A DNA stretch of 15,080 nt from Spirochaetaceae bacterium (GTDB lineage Bacteria > Spirochaetota > Spirochaetia > Treponematales > Breznakiellaceae). A model generated the notes under the pieces. That model had not been told where the DNA came from. It did no database searches and saw only the letters and a list, made by a program, of their open reading frames with translations. Positions 5,883 to 13,413 of this stretch are shown in pieces (within the stretch, counting starts at the first letter, position 1; every line of letters starts with the position of its first letter). Location of the stretch: positions 1-15,080 of the forward strand of contig JAIRYB010000204.1 of assembly GCA_031267955.1 (NCBI GenBank), written 5' to 3'. A program made the translations under genes and the position numbers.

Positions 5883-7172
5883 ATGAAGAAGATCGTTCTC
5901 GCCTATTCGGGCGGGCTGGATACAACGGCGATTATCCCCTGGCTGAAAGAGAATCATGACTGCGAGATTGTCGCGGTCTGCGTGGATGTGGGCCAGGAAG
6001 CGGACTGGAAGGCCGTCAAGCAGCGGGCCCTGGATACCGGGGCCGCGTCATGCGTTATTGCGGACGCGAAAAAAGAGTATGTAGAGGAATACGTATGGCC
6101 GGCCCTCAAGGCCAGCGCCCTCTACGAGGACAAGTACCTTCTGGGGACTTCTACCGCGCGGCCCCTGATCGCCAAGATTCTGGTGGACACGGCCAGGAAG
6201 GAAAAGGCCCAGGCCATAGCCCACGGGGCTACGGGCAAGGGGAACGACCAGGTACGTTTCGACCTGGGGATAATGGCTTTCGCGCCGGACCTGGAAATTA
6301 TCGCCCCGTGGCGGACCTGGCGGCTTAAAAGCCGGGAAGACGAGATCCGCTACCTTCAAAGGCGGAAGCTCCCGGTCCCCATGAAGAAAAAGGATTCTTA
6401 CAGCAGGGACGACAATCTCTGGCACATTTCCCACGAAGGGCTGGAGCTGGAAGACCCCTCCAACGAGCCTGATCTCAAGCGTATGCTCAAGATGACCGTC
6501 CCTCCGGAAAAAGCGCCCAATAAGCCTGAGTATGTTGAAATTGATTTCGAGAAGGGCATACCCGTCGCGGTAAACGGCAAGGCCATGGACGGGGTTACCC
6601 TGATCAGGGCCCTGAACCAAACAGGCGGGGCCCACGGGATAGGCATCGCCGATCTGGTGGAAAACCGCATAGTGGGGATGAAGAGCCGGGGTATTTATGA
6701 AACACCCGGGGGGAGCATCCTCTATTACGCCCACCAGGAACTGGAGCATATCTGCCTTGACCGGCAAACCTACGCGTTTAAGCAGCAGGCGGCCTTAAAA
6801 ATGGGCGAGCTGATCTACGGCGGCCTTTGGTTCACCCCGCTCAGGGAGGCGCTTTCCGCTTTTGTGGACAGCACCCAGAAAACCGTTACCGGCAAGGTGA
6901 GGCTCAAGCTCTACAAGGGAAACATCAGTTCGGCGGGGGCGAGTTCGCCGTATTCGCTTTACAACGCGAATATCGCCAGTTTTACGACCGGCGATCTCTA
7001 CAACCACGCGGACGCCAAAGGATTTATCCGGCTTTACGGGCTCCCGGTCCTGGTCCGGTCCCTGCTCAAGCTGGACAACAAGACGGCGGCAAAAGACGGT
7101 GCCGGATCGAAAAAGGCCGCGGCGGGGAAAGGCAAAGCCGGGGCGGCCCGGGGCGCCAATCCTAAAACTTAG
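5883..7172 (+). CDS. argG: Argininosuccinate synthase
   Basis: Cytoplasmic ATP-dependent enzyme joining citrulline and aspartate to form argininosuccinate, the penultimate step of arginine synthesis. The ATP-binding motif AYSGGLDTT is at 7-15. Family segments are AHGATGKGNDQVRF (113-126), the APWR region (141-144) and MDGVTLIRALNQTGG (235-249). The core matches the usual length of about 400 residues, ending near LLKLD at 398. After that comes a 31-residue tail (about 399-429) made mainly of Lys, Ala and Gly, with no counterpart in typical ArgG. The ATG at 5883 puts the ATP motif at the normal distance from the N-terminus; AAGGAG lies 13 bases upstream, slightly far. argH follows after 52 bases, so the two are probably co-transcribed. 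Confidence 0.97.
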   Translation: MKKIVLAYSGGLDTTAIIPWLKENHDCEIVAVCVDVGQEADWKAVKQRALDTGAASCVIADAKKEYVEEYVWPALKASALYEDKYLLGTSTARPLIAKILVDTARKEKAQAIAHGATGKGNDQVRFDLGIMAFAPDLEIIAPWRTWRLKSREDEIRYLQRRKLPVPMKKKDSYSRDDNLWHISHEGLELEDPSNEPDLKRMLKMTVPPEKAPNKPEYVEIDFEKGIPVAVNGKAMDGVTLIRALNQTGGAHGIGIADLVENRIVGMKSRGIYETPGGSILYYAHQELEHICLDRQTYAFKQQAALKMGELIYGGLWFTPLREALSAFVDSTQKTVTGKVRLKLYKGNISSAGASSPYSLYNANIASFTTGDLYNHADAKGFIRLYGLPVLVRSLLKLDNKTAAKDGAGSKKAAAGKGKAGAARGANPKT

Positions 7173-7224
7173 CAGGCCGCGTTTGCGTTTTTTACGCCGC
7201 CGGGAACCGGGGAAGGAGCTTTTA

Positions 7225-8670
7225 TTGCCTGAAACAATTAAAAACAGCGGGGACTCCGCCGGATCCGCAAAAAAACCGGCGGTGCTGTGGGCGGGGAGGC
7301 TGGAGGAAAAACCTGGGGAAGAGGCATTCGCCTTCCAGTCTTCAATCGGCATTGACAGGCGCCTGGCCCTGGACGACATCAGGGGAAGCCGGGCCCATAT
7401 AGCCATGCTGGGAAGGCAGGGCATTATTCCCCAGGAAACAGCCGAAGCCCTGGACGCCGAACTTATTAAAATTGCCGAAGATATTTCGAAGGGCGAACTG
7501 GAAATCGATCCGCGCTGCGAGGATATCCATTCGTTTATCGAGGGGATTCTGACCGAAAAACTCGGGGCGCCCGGGCGCATGGTCCATGCCGGGAGAAGCC
7601 GGAACGACCAGGTCGCCCTTGATTTCAGGCTCAACCTGAAACGGGCGGTACCGGAGATTCAGGGGGAACTGGCGGAAACGATACGGGCGCTGCTGGACGT
7701 TGCTGAAAAACACGCGGCTAATGTCATGCCCGGCTACACCCATTTGCAGAGGGCCCAGCCCGTAACGCTGGGGCATCATCTGGCGGCCTGGTGCGCCGGC
7801 CTGGAACGGGACCTTGGCCGCTTCGGCGACGCCCTGAAACGGCTGGACTCCTGCCCGCTGGGGGCCGGGGCGCTCGCCGGCTCGACGCTCCCGCTGGACC
7901 GGGAAATGACCTCGCGCCTGCTGGGCTTCAGCCGGCCCAGCCTCAATTCCATGGATTCCGTGGCGGACAGGGACTTTGCCCTGGAGCTTGCCTCGGCGGC
8001 GGCGATACTGGCCGTCCACCTTTCCCGCTTCTGCGAAGACCTGGTCCTGTGGGCCAGCGAGGAATTCGGCTTTATCGACCTTGCCGAAAAGTGGAGTACC
8101 GGATCTTCCATCATGCCCCAGAAAAAGAACCCCGATTTCGCGGAGCTTATCCGGGGCAAATCCGGAAGGGCTATAGGCAACCTGGTTACGCTCCTTGCCC
8201 TGCTCAAGGGCCTGCCCTACGCCTACGACAAAGATTTGCAGGAAGACAAGGAAGCGCTTTTCGACACTCTGGACACGGCCCGCTCCTGCCTCCGTATGTT
8301 CCGGGGCATGGTTTCAAGCGCAGCCTTTAACACCGGCCGTATGGAGGCCGCCTGTACCGGCGGTTTTCTGGAGGCCACCGACGCGGCGGAATACCTGGTG
8401 CGCAAAGGCCTCCCCTTCCGCCTGGCGCACGAGGTCGCCGCCCAGCTGGTACGCGACTGTATCGCCGCGGGTCAGAGGGGCATCGCGGAACGTTCCCTGG
8501 CCGAACTGAAACAGCGCTCCCCCCTGTTCGAGGCCGATGTTTACATGGCCATTACCCCGGCGGCGATGGTCGCCGCCCGCAGCCTTCCCGGCGGCCCGGC
8601 ACCGGAAGAAGTTCTCAGGCAGATAGAAACGCTGCGCAAACGGGTCGCGGGGATACCGGCCCCGCGCTGA
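7225..8670 (+). CDS. argH: Argininosuccinate lyase
   Basis: 481-residue cytoplasmic lyase of the fumarase/aspartase superfamily that splits argininosuccinate into arginine and fumarate. It contains the superfamily signature GSSIMPQKKNPD (293-304), which carries the catalytic Ser, as well as AGRSRNDQVALDFRL (122-136) and PGYTHLQRAQPVTLGHH (169-185). The start is TTG at 7225: GGAAGGAG (7211-7218) is six bases upstream, and there is no ATG at a suitable place. A longer reading frame begins at 7099 but would overlap the argG tail. The first 18 residues (to KKPA) before the conserved LWAGRLEE are a Ser/Ala/Lys-rich extension typical of a variable N-terminus. It converges on the histidine kinase gene, with 75 bases between the stops and no clear terminator. 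Confidence 0.96.
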   Translation: MPETIKNSGDSAGSAKKPAVLWAGRLEEKPGEEAFAFQSSIGIDRRLALDDIRGSRAHIAMLGRQGIIPQETAEALDAELIKIAEDISKGELEIDPRCEDIHSFIEGILTEKLGAPGRMVHAGRSRNDQVALDFRLNLKRAVPEIQGELAETIRALLDVAEKHAANVMPGYTHLQRAQPVTLGHHLAAWCAGLERDLGRFGDALKRLDSCPLGAGALAGSTLPLDREMTSRLLGFSRPSLNSMDSVADRDFALELASAAAILAVHLSRFCEDLVLWASEEFGFIDLAEKWSTGSSIMPQKKNPDFAELIRGKSGRAIGNLVTLLALLKGLPYAYDKDLQEDKEALFDTLDTARSCLRMFRGMVSSAAFNTGRMEAACTGGFLEATDAAEYLVRKGLPFRLAHEVAAQLVRDCIAAGQRGIAERSLAELKQRSPLFEADVYMAITPAAMVAARSLPGGPAPEEVLRQIETLRKRVAGIPAPR

Positions 8671-8677
8671 CCGGCAG

Positions 8678-8732
8678 CCCGCATCTTCCGCGCGAGCCGG
8701 CAGGCAGACGCCCGCATCCCCCGCGAGCCGGC
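8678..8732 (+). repeat. Short GC-rich direct repeat between argH and the kinase gene
   Basis: CCCGCATCttCCGCGCGAGCCGGC (8678-8701) recurs as CCCGCATCccCCGCGAGCCGGC (8710-8731), differing by two substitutions and a missing CG, 32 bases apart. The second copy runs into the self-complementary GCCGGCCGGC. It lies in the convergent gap and could be a local duplication or a family of small intergenic repeats; copies elsewhere cannot be seen here. Confidence 0.6.
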
Positions 8733-8745
8733 CGGCCGCCCTCCC

Positions 8746-10752
8746 CTACCCCATATAGGCCTTGAGCTTTCTCACCACTTCGTCAAAGTCGATGGGCTTC
8801 CCCAGATGATCGTTCATCCCCGCGGCAAGGCACATTTCCACGTCTTCCCGGAATACATTGGCGGTCATGGCGATTATAGGTATCCCCTTTGAAAAGCCCG
8901 GGGGGGGTTCCCTGCGGAAAGATTCCTCCAGGGCGCGGATCTCGCGGGTCGCCTCTATGCCGTCCATCCCGGGCATGTGAATGTCCATAAGAATACACTG
9001 GTACTTCCCCGGATTCTCCCGGAACATGCGCACCGCTTCCGCGCCGTTTCCCGCGCACTCGACTTTCGCCGCGGTGTCTTCCAGCATCGCTATGGCAATT
9101 TCCCTGTTTATTTCCACATCTTCCGCGAGGAGTATGGTTTTCCCGGAAAAGACATCCCCGGCCGTCCCGTCTTCTTCCAGGACAGCCGGGGCGGCGCCAG
9201 CGGGAAAAAGGGTCCCGGCATCCATGCCCGGAGGAAGAGCGCCCTCCGGCCCGTCCGGATCTTCCGAAGCGCCCAGGCGGACGGCGATTTCGAAGATAAA
9301 CGTGGAACCGTGCCCCGGCTGGGATTCCACCCAGATTTCACCGCCCATCAGTTCCACTATGCTTTTACAGATGGAAAGGCCAAGCCCCACGCCTTCGTGC
9401 TTCCGGGAAAAATCACCCTCGCCCTGTTCGAAAAGCATAAAAAGCCTGTCGCGCTGTTCCTCGGCGATCCCGATTCCGGTATCGCTCACGTCGAAGCGCA
9501 GGCCCAGGGTAGCGCCCTGGGAAGCTGTCATCTGGACCCTGAGCGTGATATAGCCCTCCGGGGGGGTGAATTTAATCGCGTTGGAGAGCAGGTTCGTCAG
9601 TACCTGGGAAAGGCGGTGTTCGTCCGCCACAATAAACCGGGGTATGCCTTTGTCAATGGAAAAATCGAATTTGTGCTGTTTTTCGTCAATACGGAAAGAC
9701 ATCATCTCGGTTACCCGGTGGATCATCCGGTAAAGATCAAATTCCGCGCTTACAAGCTGGAATTTTCCCGCATCGATCTTGGACATATCCAGGATGTCGG
9801 TAATGACCCCCAAAAGGTGCACCGAAGCCTCGCTGATCTTCGGAAGGCAGTAGGCAGCTTTTTCCGGGTCCCCGGAATGCTGCCTCGCTATGGCGGTCAT
9901 CCCGATAATCGCGTTAAGGGGAGTGCGCATCTCGTGGCTCATCCGGGCAAGGAAGCTGGTCTTGGCGGCATTGGACTGTTCGGCCAGTTCCTTTGCGGCA
10001 AGTATCTCCTTTTCGGCGATCTTCAGATTGCTGATATCGACACTGTGCTGCAGGTGAACGAAAGCGCCGTTGTTCCATTTGATCAAGCCGCTTGTATTTT
10101 CGTAATACCGGCCGCTAAGCGTGTTAAATTCTTCCCATACAATAACCTCGCCCTTGTTCTGCTTTAGTTTTTCAATCGGGCAGAAAGGGCAGGCGCCGGA
10201 CTGGCCCTTTTGGAACGCCTTCCAGCACGGCTGCCCGATCACCCGGTCGTCCAGGCCGAAGCACTTCCTCATGGACTCGTTGATAAAGAGGACCTGGTAT
10301 GTTTCAGGGTCCGAAACAAAGAGAAAGGCTTCAATGCCGTTAAAAATGCTGCGGAAGACATTGGTGGACATGGTAGACTGGGTCATTTTATCCAGCATGT
10401 TGTTGATCGAGGCTGAGAGCGACTGTATCTCCAGAAAAGCCCCACCGTCCACGGGAAGGCGGCAGATGGAGGTAATCCTGTGAATATCCCTGGTAAGGCG
10501 CTCGATGGGGCGGAGTATCGAATAACCCACCAGGGCGTAGTGGACAAAAACTACCAGCGAAAAGAAGCAGACAAAAACCAGGATAAGCCGGCTAAGCCAT
10601 ACAAGAGTCACGCCTCCGCCTTCCGGAAAACCGGGAATCTCCGGCAGGAAGAAACGGAACACGGCGATTATCAGGATTATGGCGGCAGCCAGGGTAATGC
10701 CAAGGGTGAGAATAACTTTAATCCGCAGGGACGATCCCCGTTTGTCCGACAC
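8746..10752 (-). CDS. Hybrid sensor histidine kinase with Cys-bearing PAS domain
   Basis: 668-residue inner-membrane hybrid kinase. Order of parts (from the GTG start): TM1 about 10-36, a very short external loop rich in Pro/Gly, TM2 about 50-80, HAMP about 80-125, PAS about 132-245, HisKA with MSHEMRTPLNAI (phosphoacceptor His about 273), HATPase with N box NLLSNAIKFT and DTGIG and GVGLGLS G boxes, a Pro/Ala/Gly linker about 495-535, and a C-terminal receiver with LMDIHMPGMDG (phospho-Asp about 590) and KPID. The PAS has Cys residues in QPCWKAF and ACPFCPIEK, a pattern seen in PAS domains of anaerobes. With almost no periplasmic part, sensing is probably intramembrane or cytoplasmic (redox, metal or ligand). 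The GTG at 10752 was chosen because GGAG lies six bases upstream; a TTG at 10764 lacks spacing from any ribosome binding site. No output-domain protein is adjacent; the target is unknown. Confidence 0.93.
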   Translation of the reverse strand: MSDKRGSSLRIKVILTLGITLAAAIILIIAVFRFFLPEIPGFPEGGGVTLVWLSRLILVFVCFFSLVVFVHYALVGYSILRPIERLTRDIHRITSICRLPVDGGAFLEIQSLSASINNMLDKMTQSTMSTNVFRSIFNGIEAFLFVSDPETYQVLFINESMRKCFGLDDRVIGQPCWKAFQKGQSGACPFCPIEKLKQNKGEVIVWEEFNTLSGRYYENTSGLIKWNNGAFVHLQHSVDISNLKIAEKEILAAKELAEQSNAAKTSFLARMSHEMRTPLNAIIGMTAIARQHSGDPEKAAYCLPKISEASVHLLGVITDILDMSKIDAGKFQLVSAEFDLYRMIHRVTEMMSFRIDEKQHKFDFSIDKGIPRFIVADEHRLSQVLTNLLSNAIKFTPPEGYITLRVQMTASQGATLGLRFDVSDTGIGIAEEQRDRLFMLFEQGEGDFSRKHEGVGLGLSICKSIVELMGGEIWVESQPGHGSTFIFEIAVRLGASEDPDGPEGALPPGMDAGTLFPAGAAPAVLEEDGTAGDVFSGKTILLAEDVEINREIAIAMLEDTAAKVECAGNGAEAVRMFRENPGKYQCILMDIHMPGMDGIEATREIRALEESFRREPPPGFSKGIPIIAMTANVFREDVEMCLAAGMNDHLGKPIDFDEVVRKLKAYMG

Positions 10753-10772
10753 CGGCCGCTCCAACTCTTACT

Positions 10773-10781
10773 ATGATAACA
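10773..10781 (-). promoter_or_regulatory. Candidate extended -10 promoter of the histidine kinase
   Basis: On the minus strand the sequence reads TGTTATCAT, an extended -10 (TGnTATAAT-like), with no good -35. Transcription would begin near 10766, giving a leader of about 14 bases containing GGAG before the GTG at 10752. This also argues against the TTG at 10764 as start. Confidence 0.4.
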
Positions 10782-10837
10782 CAGGCGGGCGCTGTTTCCT
10801 ATACAAATTTTTTTTGTTTCGTAGTAGTATTTAATGA

Positions 10838-11608
10838 GTGGACGCGGCAATCAGGAAAATAAAAGACATCCTGTACGATCTGGGCTTTTTTACCCGGACC
10901 CTCAGGGGTATCCCGGTTTTTATATTCCAGGGCAAGGTATCCCACCGTATCCTGGTCATGCAGATACTCTTTACCTTTGTGGAGGCCATGGGGATCACCG
11001 CGCTTCTGGCCCTGGGCATCGGGGCTGCGGTAAACATCATCGGCATGCCTTTTCTGACCGGGCTTTCCCAGGAGCGCTTCATCTACCCCCTGCTCATCAC
11101 CATTATCACCCGCGAACTGGGGCCGCTGCTCGCGGCGTTTATCATCATCGCCCGGTCGGCAACGGCCATCGCCACGGAAATCGCCGGCATGGTGATCTCC
11201 CACGAGGTAGAAGCCTATATCTCCGTAGGAATCGACCCCATCGAGCATATCGCGGTCCCCCGTTTCCTGGGGGCCACCATCTCCCTCTTCCTCCTCAACG
11301 TGTACTTTTCGCTTTTCGGCCTTGCCGGCTCTTTTCTGGTGGCCCGGCTTTTCAACCCCCTGCCGGCGGCCGTCTATTTCAGCAATCTTTTGCAGGCACT
11401 GACCCTCCAGGACATCCTTATCTCCATGGTCAAAAGCATAGTCTTCGGGATGATCATCAGTTCCATGGCCATAACCAAGGGCTTTTCTGTTGAGCGGGCC
11501 AGCACGGAGGTCCCCGTGGCCGGACTCAGGGCGGTAAGCTCCGCCTTTGCCGGCAGCATCGTGGTGGACCTGCTCCTCTCGGGCCTTTACTACGCGGCCC
11601 TGGTATAA
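10838..11608 (+). CDS. mlaE: MlaE/YrbE-type ABC permease of an MCE lipid transporter
   Basis: 256-residue inner-membrane permease of the MlaE family, which with an MlaF-type ATPase and an MCE protein moves lipids between inner and outer membranes. About five hydrophobic segments are visible (near 40-66, 82-105, 140-175, 205-228 and 235-256). The family core is plain: RELGPLLAAFIIIARSATAI, then EIAGMVISHEVEAYISVGID, then VPRFLGATIS. The start is GTG at 10838, giving MDAAIRKIKD. There is no recognisable ribosome binding site upstream, and an ATG four bases earlier (10834) opens a different, non-homologous frame. It heads a four-gene operon divergent from the histidine kinase. The gap to the next gene is 13 bases. 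Confidence 0.93.
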   Translation: MDAAIRKIKDILYDLGFFTRTLRGIPVFIFQGKVSHRILVMQILFTFVEAMGITALLALGIGAAVNIIGMPFLTGLSQERFIYPLLITIITRELGPLLAAFIIIARSATAIATEIAGMVISHEVEAYISVGIDPIEHIAVPRFLGATISLFLLNVYFSLFGLAGSFLVARLFNPLPAAVYFSNLLQALTLQDILISMVKSIVFGMIISSMAITKGFSVERASTEVPVAGLRAVSSAFAGSIVVDLLLSGLYYAALV

Positions 11609-11621
11609 GGCCGGGGCCGGA

Positions 11622-12359
11622 ATGGACAAACCTTTGGTAGAACTGCGCAATGTCAGTTTCGCGGCCCAGGGCAGCCGGATCGTCGAGGATATTTCCCTCA
11701 GCCTCGCGGAAGGGACGGCCACGGCCCTGGCAGGCCCCTCCGGGGGCGGCAAAAGCACGGTACTCAAACTGGCCGCCGGGATTCTGGTCCCGGACCGCGG
11801 CGAAGTATGCTACCGGGGGCAGAATATCGCCGCCTTTACCCGGGGGCAGAACCTGGACTTCCGCAAGGAAACGGCGGTGGTCTTCCAGGATTCCGCGCTT
11901 TGGGCCAACCAGACCCTGTACCAGACCCTGGAACTGCCCCTGCGCATCCACTACCCCCTGATGAACAGGGAGGAGAGGGACCAGCGTATCCGCGAGATGG
12001 TGTCCGAGGTGGGCTACAGGCGGGACCTCGCCGTCAGGCCGGCCCTGCTTTCAATGGGCGAGCAGAAACTTATCGGCTTTGCCCGGGCCATGCTCTGCCG
12101 GCCGGCCGTACTCTTTCTGGACGAATGGACCGAATCCCTTGACGAGGAAGCCGTCCTGCGGCTTTCCGCCCTGGCCCGGCGCTTCAAGTCCGAGGGGAAT
12201 ACCCTTGTGTTTATCAGCCACGATTTTGATCTGGTTTCCAATCTCTCCGACTGTGTTATTATGATTACGGGCGGGAAAGTCTCCGCGAATGTAAGCCGCG
12301 ACGAACTTGTCCGGAATAAAAAGGTAGCGGGCCTAATAGAAGAAGGGATGAACGAATGA
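11622..12359 (+). CDS. mlaF: MlaF-type ABC ATPase with divergent signature motif
   Basis: 245-residue cytoplasmic ATPase powering the MlaE-type permease. Seen in order: Walker A GPSGGGKST (38-46), Q-loop VVFQDSALW (Q89), signature region LSMGEQK (143-149), Walker B VLFLDEW (163-169), D-loop SLD (172-174) and H-loop Phe-Ile-Ser-His (H200). Catalytic Lys, Gln, Glu and His are all present. The signature is unusual: the canonical LSGGQ is LSMGE here, and the usual DEPT after Walker B is DEWT. MlaF of E. coli itself departs from the consensus after LSGG, so some divergence is expected in the family, but loss of the second Gly position is notable. The ATG at 11622 fits the family N-terminus; GGGGCCGG upstream is a weak ribosome binding site. 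It overlaps the next gene by ATGA. Confidence 0.93.
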   Translation: MDKPLVELRNVSFAAQGSRIVEDISLSLAEGTATALAGPSGGGKSTVLKLAAGILVPDRGEVCYRGQNIAAFTRGQNLDFRKETAVVFQDSALWANQTLYQTLELPLRIHYPLMNREERDQRIREMVSEVGYRRDLAVRPALLSMGEQKLIGFARAMLCRPAVLFLDEWTESLDEEAVLRLSALARRFKSEGNTLVFISHDFDLVSNLSDCVIMITGGKVSANVSRDELVRNKKVAGLIEEGMNE

Positions 12360-13399
12360 AATTCCGCATACGCTTTGCCGATAAAATCGTAGGCTTTTTC
12401 ATCATAGCGGCGCTGGCCGCCCTGGCGTTCATCATCTTCATGCTCGGCAGAAGCCAGCGCTGGTTCAGGCAGGACTACGAGTACCTTGCCTATTTTGAAA
12501 GCGCGGTCGGGCTTTCCCCAAATATGGAAGTCCAGTACAAAGGTTTCCCTATAGGCAGGATCAAAAGCCGCAGGCTCGCGCAAAATGATCAGGTAGAAGC
12601 GGTCATCCTGATCTACGACACCTACGCGGACCGGGTCAGGGAAGGCTCGCTGGTGGAACTCCAGATCAGCCCCATAGGCCTGGGAAACCGCTTCCAGTTT
12701 TACCCTGGCCTGGGCGCCAAGCTGCTCGAAGAAGGGTCGGCCATCCCCCGCGTCGGCACCCCGATAGCCCGCCTGCTCATAGAGCAGGGGCTCGCCTCGG
12801 TACCGTTCCAGTCGGACAGCGTCACCCTCATGGTAAGCCAGGTAAACACCCTTCTGGAACAGCTCAACAAACTGGCGGGCGATGTGGAAGGCGCGCTTAA
12901 AGGCGATGACGAAACAGCCATCGGCCGCGTGGTGCAGGGCGTTGAGAAGGGCATCGGCAGCATTAGCGGCGCGGCCGATGATATCGGCGGAGTAGTCGGC
13001 CAGGTCTATACCGGCCTGGAGCCCATCCTCGCGCAAGTTGACGGGCTGGTCGCCAACCTGAAAGCGGTTTCCGCTGACCTGGAGACCGTTTCCTCGCAGC
13101 TTGCCGCCCCCGGCGGCACAGTTTCTTCTATTTTGGACGGCGGCGGCCCGGTTTATTCCAACCTCGACGCCTCGCTCTCCTCGATCGCGGGCATCCTGCG
13201 GAATCTGGAAAAGACCGCCGCCTTCATCCCGCCCCAGCTCCCCCAGATAGGGCGGCTGATCGCGGAACTTAACGAAGTGCTCCAGGGCGCGGAAGGCCTC
13301 CTGGTCTCGCTGAGGAACAACCCCCTGCTCAGGAACGGCTTTCCCGAACAACAGGAGAACCAAAGCACAGGTTCGGGCGCGCGCGACATCAGTTTTTAA
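12356..13399 (+). CDS. mlaD: MlaD-like MCE domain protein
   Basis: 347-residue substrate-binding component of the MCE transporter. An N-terminal membrane anchor (about 11-30) is followed by one MCE domain (about 42-120) with the typical pattern FESAVGLSPNMEVQYKGFPI then GRIK. A long helical, low-aromatic region (about 145-330) is rich in Gly/Ala/Leu/Val, and the C-terminus contains NNPLLRNG, a pattern common at the end of MCE proteins. The anchored protein should face the periplasm, with the helical part forming the oligomeric channel or needle that carries lipid. It is longer than E. coli MlaD (about 183 residues) because of this helical extension, closer to single-MCE proteins with needle-like barrels. 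The ATG overlaps the mlaF stop by four bases. The stop is 14 bases before the lipoprotein gene. Confidence 0.92.
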   Translation: MKFRIRFADKIVGFFIIAALAALAFIIFMLGRSQRWFRQDYEYLAYFESAVGLSPNMEVQYKGFPIGRIKSRRLAQNDQVEAVILIYDTYADRVREGSLVELQISPIGLGNRFQFYPGLGAKLLEEGSAIPRVGTPIARLLIEQGLASVPFQSDSVTLMVSQVNTLLEQLNKLAGDVEGALKGDDETAIGRVVQGVEKGIGSISGAADDIGGVVGQVYTGLEPILAQVDGLVANLKAVSADLETVSSQLAAPGGTVSSILDGGGPVYSNLDASLSSIAGILRNLEKTAAFIPPQLPQIGRLIAELNEVLQGAEGLLVSLRNNPLLRNGFPEQQENQSTGSGARDISF

Positions 13400-13413
13400 G
13401 AGGCGGGAAAACA

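Noticed and set aside
8977..10167. 396-residue plus-strand reading frame opposite the histidine kinase
   Set aside because: All kinase domain motifs read in the other strand; the plus-strand product shows no family signature.
10834..11493. 219-residue plus-strand frame starting at ATG 10834
   Set aside because: Same strand but shifted relative to mlaE; its His/Gly/Arg/Pro-rich composition is non-biological, whereas the overlapping frame has the MlaE core.
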